DNA of 64,000 bases from Otis tarda (GCA_026413225.1 CM048553.1:144683190-144747189), one strand, 5' to 3'; shown: positions 22,251-35,372, counted from the stretch's first letter. The notes: a model not told the origin generated them from the letters alone. Translations and numbers: made by a program.

Positions 22251-25200
22251 AGTAACGGGCAATGCTGCTGTGGGAGATGCTTGCAGAGCTGCAGAAGGAA
22301 GATACTGATTCTGAGCACAGCTTTGCAGCTAGGAGGGTGAGGGGACAGTCACAGCATGGTCCAAAGATTTCGCTGAAATTTTGCAGTAGGGGAAGGCAGA
22401 GAAGCCCGTGCTCGTAATGTGTCGTAGAGCTTCTTTTTTTATCAATACTGTCTTTTCAGTCCTGGCTATCAGTGCACCATAAACCAATGCCAGATGTTTA
22501 TCCACATGTATCCAGTGAGAAGTTTAAGTGACTGAAAAAAAAGCTTTATCTCATGTACATTCCACCGAAGAGCCCCAGCCTATGGAAATACATGAACAGG
22601 AAATTGTATGAATCCTAAAGGCAGACCAGAATACAGCCTGTGGTGTGGCAAGCAGCGTGTTTTCATACGCTGTGGTTTGTCCTTTTTGAAGTGGTCATGT
22701 AATGAGCTGAAAATGTCCACATGTTTAGATAGTAAACATCCATGTAGGACTGCTGGTAGAGAATTTCCACTTTGAAGAGTGTGACTTGCTAAATGGACAA
22801 CTACAGTCTGACACCCTCACACCTTCCCTTTCTAGAAACAAAAAGCCAAAAACCCAACACTTCTCCTCAAACTTATTCTCACATTTCTTCTATTTAGCAA
22901 ATACAAAGCAAATGTGCTGCACTTACTTTTTCAATGCCCAAATGATTAAATCTTCACACTGTAAAACTGCTAACCACAGAGTTTGAAAATTGTCGTTGCT
23001 TAACTGGAAAATATTCTAGAGTACTCTCAGACAGAAAACCTGTCTTGATAGCCAAACTCTAAGGAATAAATGCAAGGGCAGCACTTTGAAATATAATCTG
23101 TATCCTATAAGCACTTATTTTCAATAAAAATAATTGGTATTCACCAAATTACCTAGTGCCTCTGTGGGTCAGATTCTCAAGGTTTTTCCCAGGCTTGAAA
23201 AGGAGGACTACAGTATTTGGTACCAGGTAGAAAATGCTGCTTTACAGCTTTTAGCTGCATGAAAGGTGCTGATAAATAATAGATAAAATACAAGCACTGC
23301 AAGTGATTGATGAAGAGAGGGAGATAGAAATATTACTCTGAGTTTCCAACCAATGGATACTGCTTAGACTCATTCTAGGAACCTGAGTGCCTGGAAAGCA
23401 TAAAAATAATGGTAAATAAATGCAGCTGAAGATCGCTGGTGCTTAGGAATGTGCATTAACCACTTGCACACTTTGCACATTGTCTTTTTTTTTTTTTTTG
23501 GCAGTGCTTTGAGTAGTTCAGATCAGGTCTGAATCCCAGTGTCTTAGCTTCCGTAGCAACAAGTATTTCCAGATACGCCCTGTACTAAATAGCTAGCAGA
23601 GGGAAAAGGAGGAGGAAGATAACAAACATAGGTGGCTACATACACTTGGTGTCATATCTGTCTTTGCTTATTCTTAATATTTTATGAACAAGGGTTATCA
23701 TAATGACAGCAACAATTCACATAAGGTATTTGTCAAATGAGAGTGAACTCTCCCATAGTCTGGACAGCAGAAAGGAATCCAGAGAAGATATACGTAAGAA
23801 ACCGAAATACAATGAAGTTCAGTATAATTATACCCCAAGAATGTAAAGGATGATAAAAGCTTCTGCACTGAAATTTCTTACTCCTAATTCTATTATTCTA
23901 TATAGTCTTTAAACAGACTATTATTATGCCATGTCTATACAGAAATAAACCTCTTTGGGGACAATGCCCCTTGAAATAATTATCATGCGTGAAAGTGAAG
24001 AAAAAATTTTCTTCTCACCTAATTCACTAGTGTGGCTGAGCAAATACAAGGTCCAGTGAAAGAAAAAATATCACATTGAAATATGTCAATGAAACACCAT
24101 GGAGAAGAAAAAAAAAAAAAGAAAGTTTAGTCCTTGCAGATGCAAGGAGATACTTGCTACTTAGCCAAGAACAAGTGATAACACCTGAGCAAACAAAAAG
24201 ACACCTTCAGGGAAGTGAAGGAATTCTTATTTCAGTTGGGAGAAATAGTGAGAGTAATTCTTGTAGTTAGAAGGGGAAGAAATTAGTTTGAAGGTGAGGG
24301 ATTAAAACCTGGACTTCAAAGAAGATTTCAAGAGGACAATGCTGCAAAACTAACACATCACCAGTGCACAGTAAACATTCAAAGGACGTGCTCTTGAAAG
24401 ACCCCTCTGTGGAAAGCTCTCAGGGTTTTCTAACAGAGAACCCCAGCTGGTATAGCTTCAGGTTATGTCTTCTGAATAAAGACTTATGCCAAGATTACCA
24501 CTTCCCTGGAAGCTGAGAACAAGTTAACTTGGGAGAAAGCCCCGACTAATACAGCCTTAAAACACACAGGTTAATGTATTTTCTTTTCCAATTCACTTAT
24601 GTATTTAACAAACCACTAAAACTGTATTATCTGGTTTGAATACAATGTCTTTATTTAGCAGTTACCTTAAGCTGACTTAAAGTAAATATTATTTCAAAGT
24701 AACTGGATAACACAAATCTCTTCAGGTAGTGTGGAAAATTTCTAAATGGGGGAAGTCGGGCACCTTTTAACTTCACTGTCCCTGCAGTGTTTTGTCTGCT
24801 GTATTAAAAGAATAATTAGAAGACATCTCAGCTTCATGAGCCAGTGGCCAGTTATGAGCATGCAGCAGGATATTGCTATGTATGCTTGAACCTGAAGGTC
24901 AAAAGGAACATGTGACAGGCTGTCTGCAAACAGCGCAAATCTAGATATTATTCAGACCATCTGTCCTAGGCATCCCACACTGATGGTCTGTAAAGGCACT
25001 CTCACAGTATTTCTGATCTGCATTACTATTCACAGATCCCTCCTCTCTTCACTGCTTGTGTAAGGCTTCTGTGCTCCTGATGCACACACACAGCTCGAGT
25101 GCCTGGAGCTGGACGGTCCACGTAGTATGTTCCCCTTTCCCATTCTGTATGTCCCATCAAACAATAACTGAGCTGAGGTAGTTACAGCTTGTTTTGCCTT

Positions 25201-25470
25201 GCTTTGCTAAACCCTTTATAATTTTAAATAGCTAGGATTTTAACTAGCTTCTAATTTAAGCTGTTAGAAAATGTGGTCATGTGGTGTTAACTTTAACATG
25301 GGGCTGCCCATGTCAATAGCAAGCACTGCATGACAGTGTTTGGCCTGCTGAGCCTTGAAAGGAAACTGAAAAATAGCATGTGATTATTGGAGATAAACAA
25401 GCATGATGGAAATGCTCATTTTATAGTGCCAAGCTGAATAGACAGAGAACAAATTAGAAATTCCTGTGCT
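22251..25470. other. AT-rich single-copy DNA, nothing recognised
   Basis: Holds T and A runs near 23490 and 24110. A stretch at 25.08-25.33 kb has a few CpG and TAAT words but is not distinctive enough to call. No coding region. Confidence 0.5.
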
Positions 25471-25473
25471 CTA

Positions 25474-25600
25474 GAGCTTACTGTGCCACTGTCTCCATTT
25501 GGCATCTCCATGCCTTAGTTTCCTTTAAGAAAAATGGGGGATTAACTCACGTTTACATCTGAATAAAATAAATCCTAAGCTCTAAGTGTTCCCAATAGAT
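25474..25600 (+). mobile_element. MIR-type SINE fragment
   Basis: The core CCATGCCTTAGTTTCCTT (25508-25525), followed by AAAAATGGGGGATTAA, matches the MIR segment TGTGCCTCAGTTTCCTCATCTGTAAAATGGGGATAA. Upstream CTGTGCCACTGTC recalls the preceding CTCTGCCACT block. Only the central and 3' part survives; the tRNA-like head was not recognised. An old immobile fossil whose mobilisation depended on an L2-type LINE. Confidence 0.7.
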
Positions 25601-26885
25601 CTTTTTTTATTCAACTTTCTTATTTGGGAGCATTTTGTTACAACCAGGTACAATGGAGTAAATATCAAGTAGAACAAGTCCATTAAAAAAACACTTGTTA
25701 CAGAAGAACAGCTCTAAGAACCAAAGCTCTCAAAAGTCAATAGATCAAGAAAACAACAAAAAAAATATTTTTAATGATTAATCACTTCTTATAAAAAGCT
25801 CAAATTACAGCTAGGGTATTAGGCCATATGTAAAGGCATTCTAAAAACAATCACAGGGTATTTTTCGACATAAAGCAATTACATTTTTCTAACTACCAAA
25901 GACTGGGAAGTAAGATTTTTATTCAGCTATGTCTATTTCTTGGTCCCTGTGTTTTCTGAAACATTTAAATTTAGTCTGTAGAAAATGCAAATCAGTAATT
26001 GAAATTAATCAGATTAATCATTTTCCACTTTCTTGTATAATTAAGGCAGGTAATATACAGGCTGTGTTAGTATACATTTGATAAGGATACTGTAAAATAG
26101 TTTTTATAGAGAGTAAAATGAATGAGCAGTAGGTCAGAGAAATCTGTGTGATGCATATATTCTTACTAGAAGATGAATGTGACCTTTTTTTCCTACTTTT
26201 TTTTTTTTACCAAAGAGATTTAGTTTAAAAGATATAGGATAGCTGTATGTTAGTGTTCTAGTAGATTGGGCATTATGTCTGGATTTGCAAGGGCTTGCAC
26301 CCTAACCTTGGCTAAGTGATAGCATCAAATTTTTGAAGTGGCCACTAATTGAAACTACTCTTAGTTTAATGTCCCCCCACACAGATCCCTGTGTGTTTCG
26401 TTCAAAAATTAGACTATCAGAAAACTCTGCTCTAGGAATTATGAGTTTAATCCTTTCAATGAGTAACAGACTGGTCAGTAAATAATTGAACTGACTGAAT
26501 TAACATATCTAGGCTTTGACCTCACTAATTTTTCAGTATTTGAAAAAAAAAAAAATAGATCCTTACATAACTATGGCACAGAGAGGTTTTTCTCCATTGC
26601 ATTATCATCTGCTGTAAAAGTGTCTAGTAACTGAAATGGACCTAGCTGCCTCTGATGGCAATCAATCAGCTACGTACAGCCTACAGTTCAAGGATCTGTC
26701 CCAGTGACTACGTTCTCTGCCTGTCCTTTTGCCAATTTCTGAATAAAGGCAGAGGCTGCAGCTGGTATTCTTCAGACTAAACTCAATGCCATTGTCATGC
26801 TCCAAGCTCACTACTGCACTGAGTCCACATAGGTAAGGGGATACCCAGTTTGAATACCCAGATAAATTCACCTACAAATAGAAAC
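25601..26885. other. AT-rich single-copy DNA, nothing recognised
   Basis: Short A-runs and T-runs only (near 25770, 26200, 26550). GGCACAGAGAGGTT at 26575 resembles a MIR word but stands alone. Confidence 0.5.
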
Positions 26886-26889
26886 TAAA

Positions 26890-26976
26890 AAAGATTTCCC
26901 TTATCCAAGGTCACCTAAGCACAGGCAGCAGAACAGTCTTGAGCATCTATGTGTGTTTTAACCATCAAATGCTATT
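26890..26976 (-). mobile_element. MIR-type SINE fragment
   Basis: On the plus strand TTATCCAAGGTCACCTAAGC, then GGCAGCAGAACAG, then TTTTAACCATCAAATGCTAT follows the reverse complement of MIR: TTGCCCAAGGTCACACAGC, GGCAGAGC, and TTAACCACTATGCTAT. This covers the tRNA-related head and part of the core. The 3' half was not recognised. Confidence 0.62.
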
Positions 26977-26984
26977 TGCTTCCA

Positions 26985-28620
26985 AGTACCTAAGTAGTCT
27001 GAAAAGGGAGGAGGAGTGAAGGATTCATGTACCCTTTGCTTGAATCTAGGTGCTGAAATGTTGCTTAAGTTACACTCAAAGTGTTTAAATCCAGTGAAGT
27101 TTCTGACCAAAACATCTGAGAGTTCAGTTATTCAAAACTCTCTACAGGCAGCAATAATTTGTTACATGCAAAATAGATTTTTATATGGTTATAAAAATCT
27201 AGAGCAATGTAAATTGTTCATTACTTCCCTTGAATAAAAGTATTGTACCTCACTAACAAAATATGCACATTGCCATTGTTTTTTGTTTGCCTCTATCATT
27301 GCAATACAAATAAATTCCCAAATATACCAGTATATTTTACTAAGCAACTCAGTTGTGTAAAGTAAATTCTGTCTTCTCTAGGAAAATATCTATACTTGGG
27401 AAGTGCTTCCTGAATGGGCTTACTACTTTAGGCATCACTGGTAATTTCAAATAGGTTTTGAATCTTCCAACAACTATACTCCGATTTATTTTATAAATGT
27501 TTGTTGGAAGATGATTGCAAAACCTTGGTCAAACTAGATGAAAAACCAGGTTGCTGATTCCATTAAAAATCCACTTAAAATATGTGTCCAATGTCTAAAC
27601 CCAAAGGCAATAATTCAGGTCTGAAAACAACCACACTCAGCTTCACATTTTGGTAGTAGCATCATGATTGCTGTTTACTTCCTTTTGTGTTATATATATT
27701 ACAAAGCATCAGCATTTGGAGGAAATAAGTTTAACATGCATGGAATACCACAGAATTCAAAAGATATTTGCATATGTATATGTGCATAGCATGCATCATG
27801 CTGCTAAGCTTATTTCATGTTTTACATTATTATAATTCACATATGCATATAATATTTATACGTACACAATACTTTTTACAGTTGCTATGTACAGTGACTT
27901 ACCATTTAGTTTTTGGTTTTGATCTTTTAAAGAAACCATGTATTTGTGTCCTTTCCTGGCAAAGTTGATAAAATGCATTAGAATTATTATCGTCCGTTAT
28001 ACCGTATCAGTATCCTCTCTACTTGTATCAAATAAATACCTGCTATTTTTGTTTTGTTGACATAGGTGTCTAACAAAGTATTTTTGACCAATGATCCATT
28101 CCTTATGATAATTCCTATCTTTTTAGTAATGTCATTGATAACTATTAATATTAATTAAATCTAAAATGCAGTCCTCAGTTTATACAATTGGGTAAAATGT
28201 AAGCAACTCAGTCAAACTTATAAAAGAAAAATAATTAATTGTTAAACTTTTGTTGATTAAAAATATCTATTGAAAACCATTATCTACTGCTTGAATTAGA
28301 AGAGATTCAAACATGAAAACAAGCCCCCGTCAGTCCAGGTAATGAATTTATTCTCCATTCCAGATCCTTGCGAATGTAATATTGCCACCCTTAGCCACAG
28401 AAAACTCACACCAAAAAAGTATCTTGTTGTTGGAAAGTATGGAGATCAAAGTCACAAAAAAATTATCTAAGTGGACAGGAGCAAAACTGAGGCCTCACAG
28501 AGCTGGATATATAAATAAAAGTTTATCCAAACCTCCTCATGTTTGTTTAGGGGCAGATGGATCTATCAGATCTATTCCTGTGCTGTCAGCTTAGCCTCTT
28601 TTAACTACAGCCCCATTATT
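26985..28620. other. AT-rich single-copy DNA, nothing recognised
   Basis: Very AT-rich; open frames of up to 73 codons with no recognised family. A CA/TA-rich patch at 27.77-27.86 kb is simple sequence. Confidence 0.55.
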
Positions 28621-28630
28621 TTCTTATCTC

Positions 28631-28790
28631 ACATTCTTTAATGTATTTATCTATGCAACACCTTTTGGAAGTAAGAAAATGTCATTATTCTCATTTTGCA
28701 GAGGAGAAAACTGAATCATGAGGTCTCCGGTTCATACAGTAAGTCAGTTAAATAAAAGCAGGTTGGACCCTATCTGACTTACATGGCTGA
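28631..28790 (-). mobile_element. MIR SINE fragment
   Basis: On the plus strand CATTATTCTCATTTTGCAGA, GGAGAAAACTGAATCATGAG, then CATACAGTAAGTCAG and GGTTGGACCC match in order the reverse complement of MIR: TTATCCCCATTTTACAGATGAG, GAAACTGAGGCACAGAG, CACACAGCTAGTAAGT and GGATTCGAACCC. The last block is the remains of the tRNA-derived B-box. This is a fairly complete, old copy. Confidence 0.8.
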
Positions 28791-29925
28791 GACAGGTCCA
28801 TCCTTTCAGACTGCAGAGATGACAGCAGTAGGCTAATGGTTCCATAATGATGAAAGTACACTAATAATGTGCCAATATAAATATGATCCCTGACTAGAAA
28901 TTATGGAATATTAACACAACAGCTGGCAGGGAAATCTGGCTGGTGCTCTGAGTTGATGAAATATATTCTTTCATCACTTGTCAGTTCTATAAAGTCAATG
29001 CAGTTGAATAACAAAAAATAATCAGGATGTGTTGCACATTTGCAAAGATAATTATTAAAGGATCAAACAAGTGGACTCCAAACTCCCAGATGGCACAGAC
29101 TTATCTCACATTTTGCGATAAGATTCCAACTATCCTGACAGCTAAAACTAAATGTTGTTAAAATAATATTGGCATTGAATATGAAACAAACATGGACACA
29201 TAGAAAATGAGTATCTGAGGGGGTCTCATAGTTTCGTACAATAAATGTGTTGCAGAGAGCTGGATAGTCAGAAATAAAAAAGAGGTGACAAACCAAGACA
29301 CTTCTAATCCTTACAGGGGTCCACAACGCTAGAGTAAGTTTCGTTCCCTGCCTGTACCGTGCACTGGAACTCCTAGAGTGTGGAAACACTATGAGGTAAA
29401 CACAGAGAGTTCCTAAACCTAACAAAGTCAATCCATTAAATAAATGTTAACTGCACTTCTGTGACACATTAGATGTTGTAACAAGATAAATACTAAGAAA
29501 ATGATACATGAAACATTCTTCATTTAAATTCACTATCAATTTCATGACAATTTACACACTAGTGTTTGATAAATGTGTATGAAAAATTACAGAAATTAAT
29601 TTACAGGCCTATTTTATCTGTTTCATTGAGCTAAAATGATAAGTCCAGTAAGATCTGTAACTTTAAAAAGTGGTTAATTTGACCATTTAAAAATGCACCT
29701 ATTGACCTCTGACACTGAGAAAAACCGTGATTAACTGTGACAAATCAAAACATATTCTAAAGGCCTTTAAATAAAACGTGGGATAACAAGGTTTTGTTAA
29801 TAAAGTATATTCTGTCTGAAGCTCAGCAAATGCAAATACATATATGAGAATATATATAAGAATGTTATACATATATGTGTAAGAATCACCAGCTATGTCT
29901 ATGTGTTCAGTCCCTTGGAAAATGT
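28791..29925. other. AT-rich single-copy DNA, nothing recognised
   Basis: Includes a 122-codon minus-strand open frame (29063-29431) with no recognisable domain and a TA-rich microsatellite-like patch near 29.84-29.88 kb. Confidence 0.5.
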
Positions 29926-31058
29926 AGACGTGCGGCAGCTTTGCTCTTTCAGTGTATGAGGAAGGCATAGCGTTGTCTTGTAATTAGTCTGCCGGGGTCA
30001 GCGCTGGCAGGCAGTGATGCGGGTCAGCAGTTCTGGCCGTAGACCTCACGCACGGCTTGCTGAACCTTTCAGAATTTGCTCAGACAAATTTCCCAGCTTG
30101 TGCTGATGGAGCTGTGTCTGAAGGGGGATTGGTACACAGAAATCTTTGAGAAGTGTTCACTGAGAAAAATCTGTCTGCAGAGGAAGATAACTGATGAAAA
30201 GTGCTGCTTTCTGTTGAACAGCCCTTTGAGGGGTGAGGAGGGACCACTGCAGAACCTGGCAGGAGGAACAGGAGCCACTGACCTACAGGAGGTCCTGAAC
30301 ATGCCAAGGAAGTGCATCTGCAGCAGCATGCGTTAATGTGCGCTATGCGATCCTCTCTGGTGACATTCAATCCAAGTGAGAAGAAAAAGGCTGGGCCACA
30401 TTACAGGAGCTTGGGGAGACCATAAATGCTTCATTTGTGCTACTCTGCTAGGGAAATGATGAGAAGGGAAAGCCTTCTGACCCTCTGCTTTGCATACATA
30501 TGCAGGAATTGCTAGGGTCAAATCCTTACGAAAATTCTACTCTCACTGGAATGTAAATAGAGAATATCACACTCTCTCTGCCCTGCTTCCTCTCCTGACA
30601 ATGCGTCTGGTCCCCTATGGATGCATACAGCAAAAATATCAGTCATTTCAAAAAAAGTAAAACATATATTCCGGCTAGTCCAGCTGAGGGACACCTGAAG
30701 AGAACCCTGCAGAGCAGGATCATTGCATGTGCACTTGCCGAAACGGGGAGCAGTCTGAGACTGGGTGTGAGATGCATGGAGAAAAGCAAGAAATTCTGCT
30801 CTCTGCACTTCCCCTGAGAAAGGAGAATTCAAGGCAAAAACCTAAAGCATAAATAAGAATCCCAGTATTACAAAAAGACTCCCCCTCCCATTCTGTGGAA
30901 GGGCCAAAACATCATACTGGCAGAGCTATCCTGGGATCAGGGAGCTGCGATTTCCCACTGAAATACATCTGTCTAATATCCAAGCCAGTTCCTAGGACCG
31001 GGCACTGAGCAGATGACCGGCTCTCAGCAGCGCCCTTTTGGTTCCACTGGCAATTCTG
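29926..31058. other. GC- and CpG-richer island in AT-rich DNA
   Basis: From GACGTGCGGCAG near 29928 through about 30370, and again at 30660-30770 and 30910-31045, G, C and CpG are visibly enriched. Frames of 86-96 codons are open on both strands between 30069 and 30370, which is what GC-richer noncoding DNA with few stops produces. I recognise no protein family in either. It may be a lncRNA exon or promoter region, an enhancer, or an old unrecognised repeat. It is too sparse in CpG to be called a classical CpG island. Confidence 0.35.
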
Positions 31059-31059
31059 C

Positions 31060-31270
31060 CTAGGGATGTACATACATAAAGTCAATCCTGAAAGCAATAA
31101 ATAGCTGGGCACTGTAGGCACCCTTCATCACTTTGGCATTCACTTTCGTGCATCCAGATGACATAGCAACCTTCCATGGAGTGGCCAAAAGGTGACCATT
31201 TTTGGCTGAAATGCTAATAGCCATATTAAAGTGATCTTTACTTGTTTCCATAGCAATATGCCACTGAAGA
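31060..31270. promoter_or_regulatory. Candidate regulatory block with RFX-like X-box
   Basis: GTTTCCATAGCAAT at 31244-31257 fits the two half-sites of an RFX X-box (GTTNCCATRGMAAC) with one end mismatch. A second half-site-like ATAGCAAC lies at 31163-31170. Between them are GGCTGAAATGCTAATAGCC and CCATATTAAAG (CArG-like). No recognised repeat or coding region. Inferred from motif content only. Confidence 0.35.
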
Positions 31271-31918
31271 AGAGGTGGACTGACAAGAAGAAATATGCAA
31301 ATTGTTTACTTTTTCAGTCCATTGATGCTGTTTTGTATATTCTTTCATTCAATGCATTAAAAATCTCCTCTTGCCTCTGTGCAGTCATTGGGCTGTGTGG
31401 AAAGGTAAACACTGAAGACTTTATTCTTCTGGTAACTGACAGCTTCTCTCCTTGGGGAATGAAAAAAAAATTGGCTTTTTTTTCCTCTTGTCAAATAACA
31501 ATAGAGGTTGCTTTAGTCACAGTGAATATGGAAATCTGCCAGGAAAGAAAGAAAGTAGTACCCCTGTAGAAAGCTAATAAAAATGTCCTTCAGGCTTTTG
31601 GGAATGACCCTTAACTACCAGCCAAAGCATAATGAAATTGGCAAAACACGAAAAGCAAAGTCTCACTTTGCTTTGCAGCTTTCAAATGACCCACAAACCT
31701 CGTTAAAAGGGATCAGCAGTGGCAACTACAGACTCTGCCAAAGTTCTTTGGCAACATGTCCCGAAAAACTGAAAGAGAACAGGTTTACATAGAAGCAACA
31801 AGCTTGCTGGTAAGGTTAGCCGCTGTCAACATCTCTCACACTACAAATAGAAAAATCCCTTTTGACTTGTTTTCTTAATGAGTTATCCTGTTGAATTTAT
31901 TTAATCCACAGTCCATGG
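31271..31918. other. Single-copy DNA with unrecognised open frames
   Basis: A plus-strand frame of 112 codons (31231-31569) and one of 69 (31583-31792) are open but carry no recognisable domain. No repeat recognised. Confidence 0.45.
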
Positions 31919-32010
31919 GATCAGATCCTGCAGTTCTTTATTCAGATAAAATCCAGATGAAACTACTGAAAAAGGGTGCTGACTGAGAAAGGAGGACAGG
32001 ATCAGACTTT
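31919..32010. repeat. Palindromic amniote interspersed repeat relic
   Basis: The left arm, CAGATCCTGCAGTTCTTTAT through TTCAGATAAAATCC, and the right arm, TGCTGACTGAGAAAGG through AGGACAGGATCAGA, are imperfect reverse complements. They match the remembered amniote repeat whose arms read GATCCTGCAGTCCTTACTCA. The structure looks MITE-like. Terminal duplications are not discernible. The copy is old. Confidence 0.55.
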
Positions 32011-33159
32011 CTGGACTAACTGTGGTATGCTAGTTGTAAGGAATTTATTTTTTTTTTAAGAACAATGTTGTATAGCATTTACTATTTTATTGTACACATT
32101 AGCGTTCATAAACTATAATTAAGGCCAGATTTTACCTTGAATTAAACAATTAAAAAAAAAATACCAGAACTTGATTTTCCACTTGCCGCTAGCTGTTTAT
32201 GTCTGTGAGAAGGCAGGATCAGGATTTCAACTTAGTTTTCCTTCTAGAAAAGACTGTCCAACTCAAGTGCAGGCTATGGGTCTGTACAGGAGCTATTTCT
32301 ATTGTGAAGGAGTTTTGGCCAGCTGTTCCTCTCAGATCTTAAAGTCTACTAAACTTCAAAAACTTCGGTGTTTTGCTGTCAAGATGTGAGCAAAAAAATC
32401 CTACCCTCTTTCCTTATGCAAAAATTGCAAATGATATAATCATGCAAATCATCCTTGCATGCCATTTCATATTTTCAATTGAAAAAAAATGAGAACAATA
32501 CAAGAGTATGTTTAGCCATACTGGGGCAATAGGGTGAAGAAGGAGTGAATAGATGTTGTATATTTGAGCTGGTGGGGTGTTTTTATGATTGTGCAGAGCT
32601 GATTTTTCTTTAGATAGTCCTGACATCTCCATCATGCGATTGAAGCCAATAGGAATACCAGTGAGAGTATGGATTTCAAGACTGAACTGCCAGGGTATAA
32701 CAAAGCAATCTGGTTTTCCCCAGAACTCCATGTTTGTACTGACCTTTATTCACTGTGTGTCCTGCTCTGTTTGTGGACCATGACTGCAGAATTTTAATGA
32801 GCCCCATGCAAAGCTCTTTTCAGAGCCAGCTTTGCAAAGAGACATGTCACACTGAGAAATTCTTTGTGTGCCACTGCTTTATTGTTTCGAGCACAAATTT
32901 AAGTCTATCTTGACTTCACTCCATACATTTCCTTGATACTACTGTATAGAGCTGATAAATTGTCCATCCCTGAAGAAGTTCACAGTTATTCATTCTCATC
33001 CACCCTCCCTGTTTTCCTTTCATGCCGAGGGAGGTAAAATTGCCTTAGAAATCTGTCAACCTACACAATTCAAAGACAGCACTGAAGTTTGATCATTTCT
33101 GTCCTTACTTAAGACTGAAGTCCTAAAAAAACCAGAAAATATTTAGCTATAAAATTAAA

Positions 33160-33225
33160 TCTGAGATCAGCCAGAAGTCAATGAAAATGTCATTCTGAGT
33201 AAAGATTAAAAACCAGGTCTGTTAA
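33160..33225. repeat. Weak relic of palindromic amniote repeat
   Basis: GAAGTCAATGAAAATGTCAT followed by TCTGAGTAAAGATTAAAAAC and CAGGTCTG recalls the order of the amniote repeat that alternates GAAGTCAATGG, CTGAGTAAGGA and a GCAGG block. Short and diverged. Confidence 0.38.
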
Positions 33226-34316
33226 TCATTGACTACTCTAGAGGCAAAAGAGGGATGATGAGTACCTTAGTCTGGCTGTTCGTGTTTTCCTTAAGATATC
33301 ATATGGTAATGCATATGGTTAAATATGGGACAGTATTGTCCTTAAAAATAATTGTTGCGTACAAGGTGCCTTTATTTTCTCTGCACTTCACAGCAGACTA
33401 CAAGTTGTACTCTCCACCTTGACTCTAAAAGCAGCAGGGACTGGGAATGTGAGAGCAGAATGGGCACAGAAGAAGGAGAAGATGACAGGTCAATGTACCT
33501 GCTGTGGCTTGGATCTCTAATCTAGCACACTAGGGAGTTCAGAGACTGGCTGTGTCTCCCAAGTTCGACTTCTAAGGTGGTCTTCTCAGGGTACAATAAA
33601 TCCACATGACATTTCCATGGTATGCAGACCGTAAAGGCAGAAAATATTTGGAGTCATGTTCTCATTACAGAGGAGGGCTTTGTGGCAATCTTAAGATGTG
33701 ACCAAAGCACCAGGATAAAATCATCTGCTGATAAGCATTACACGGCTAATTAATAAAGAAAAAGAAGAAAACATACACATGATTTCACTCCAGATTCAGC
33801 TTTAACTTTGTACAAATATTCTTGTATTATTTCAGCTTTCTTGTTCCCCTGAACTTCCTGCTCAGACTGGAAATGGAAGGGCCAGACAGTTCTCCTCTCC
33901 TCAAGGAATTTTCAGACCAATTCTGAAGAAAAGAATTTTCAAAGTTGGTGCTGACATTCCACTAGAAATCATAGATCATCAGTGATTTTTAACAGTGAGC
34001 TGGACTGGCCAAAATCCATAAGAACTATCATCAAAGGCAAAAGAATCTTTGTAATCAACAGAGACAAAATTGGGATCGGGGTGCCTAGTTAAGATTTGTT
34101 TGAGAAATTCCATAACCTTCAATTATTTTCTTTGAACAAGAACATTTATTAATAGGAATGGCTTATCTTATCATTGAGTTAAACTCTACACCCTATGGAC
34201 AAGCAGAGGTGAGAAATCTCTCTTAGAAAGCAATTTTACCAAAGTAAAACTTGTTTCTATTTTACTCCAATCCACCTTTTTCTTTTACAGGGTTTAACTG
34301 CCAGTTTATCTGTCCT

Positions 34317-34348
34317 GAATATACTTTTGGTTCAGAATATACTTTTGG
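34317..34348. repeat. 18-bp tandem duplication
   Basis: GAATATACTTTTGG occurs twice with a period of 18 bp, a small slippage duplication. Confidence 0.8.
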
Positions 34349-35372
34349 CAGTATTTTCAAGGTATTTTCTGCTTTTTTTTTTTGTTTGTTTTTTTTTGTT
34401 CATAGCCTTTGTCTAAGGAATTCATGAAAAGTATCAAAGAAAAGTAAGTTAGCTTTGTATCAGTACACAAAAGTCCTCGTCCATTGAAAAACATTGAAAA
34501 ACACTGTGCTTTGCAAATCCCAAAAGTTTAAAATCTTGTTAGGTAAGTGAAAGAAGAGAATGTATTTACAAATGATTACTCAATTATAAAGTTGCTCAGC
34601 TCAGCTCATTATCAGTTAATTATTAAATATACATTACAGTCATTCTTTAGCTGAGATATTTGGGAAGCAGATGGCTCCTATCAACAGAGTTAAAAATAAA
34701 TAAAGACCTTCTTCAGAAACATCTGGTACTGACAACTGTCAGAAGCAGTGCCAAGCTTCAAATACAACCATGGAATTTTAGTGCTTCTGTCCCTTCATTT
34801 ATGACTGAAAAGGACCAAAGGAAAGATCTAGCTATGAAATTTGATCTGGAATCATATTCCAAACTCTTTCTTCAAGGTATTTGCCCGCATTGAGACCATA
34901 GCATTTTTTTTTTCTCTTGGCCTTTACCTACCACAGCTAAATACTAAAGTACAGATAAATCTGTCTCTTCCTATTTTCTATTGTGACTGAAACTGAAATG
35001 CGTAACTTTGAGATTTTATTCTGTTACCTTTTAGCAATTGCATTTCACAAAAGTCGTTTAATGTTTGTCAGGTTCCTGAGCCTGATCTCACAAAGTCTTT
35101 TAACCATCTCTCTTACTGCAATCATCAATCATCAAACTTTTCTGATGGGAAAGGAAGAATACTATTTAGCTTGTTGGTATTTGGATTAGTCTCTAATTCA
35201 TTTTATGGTAAGGGAAAAAAGAACACCCATCAAAATGCTATTTAGGTGTTTCAGTGTTCTCTTATTCTTTTATTTATATTTCCAAAAGGACAGTCCAGTT
35301 TCACCCCAAAATATATCAGCCTGGCCACCCTATGGGTGTAGTCTTTTTCCAAAGAGTATCTCCAATTTAACC

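Noticed and set aside
25170-25195. TGAGGTAGTTACAGCTTG resembles the start of let-7
   Set aside because: Only the first positions match let-7. No complementary arm occurs within precursor distance.
26570-26600. MIR-like word GGCACAGAGAGGTT
   Set aside because: Isolated; about 300 bp from the MIR at 26.9 kb with unrelated sequence between them.
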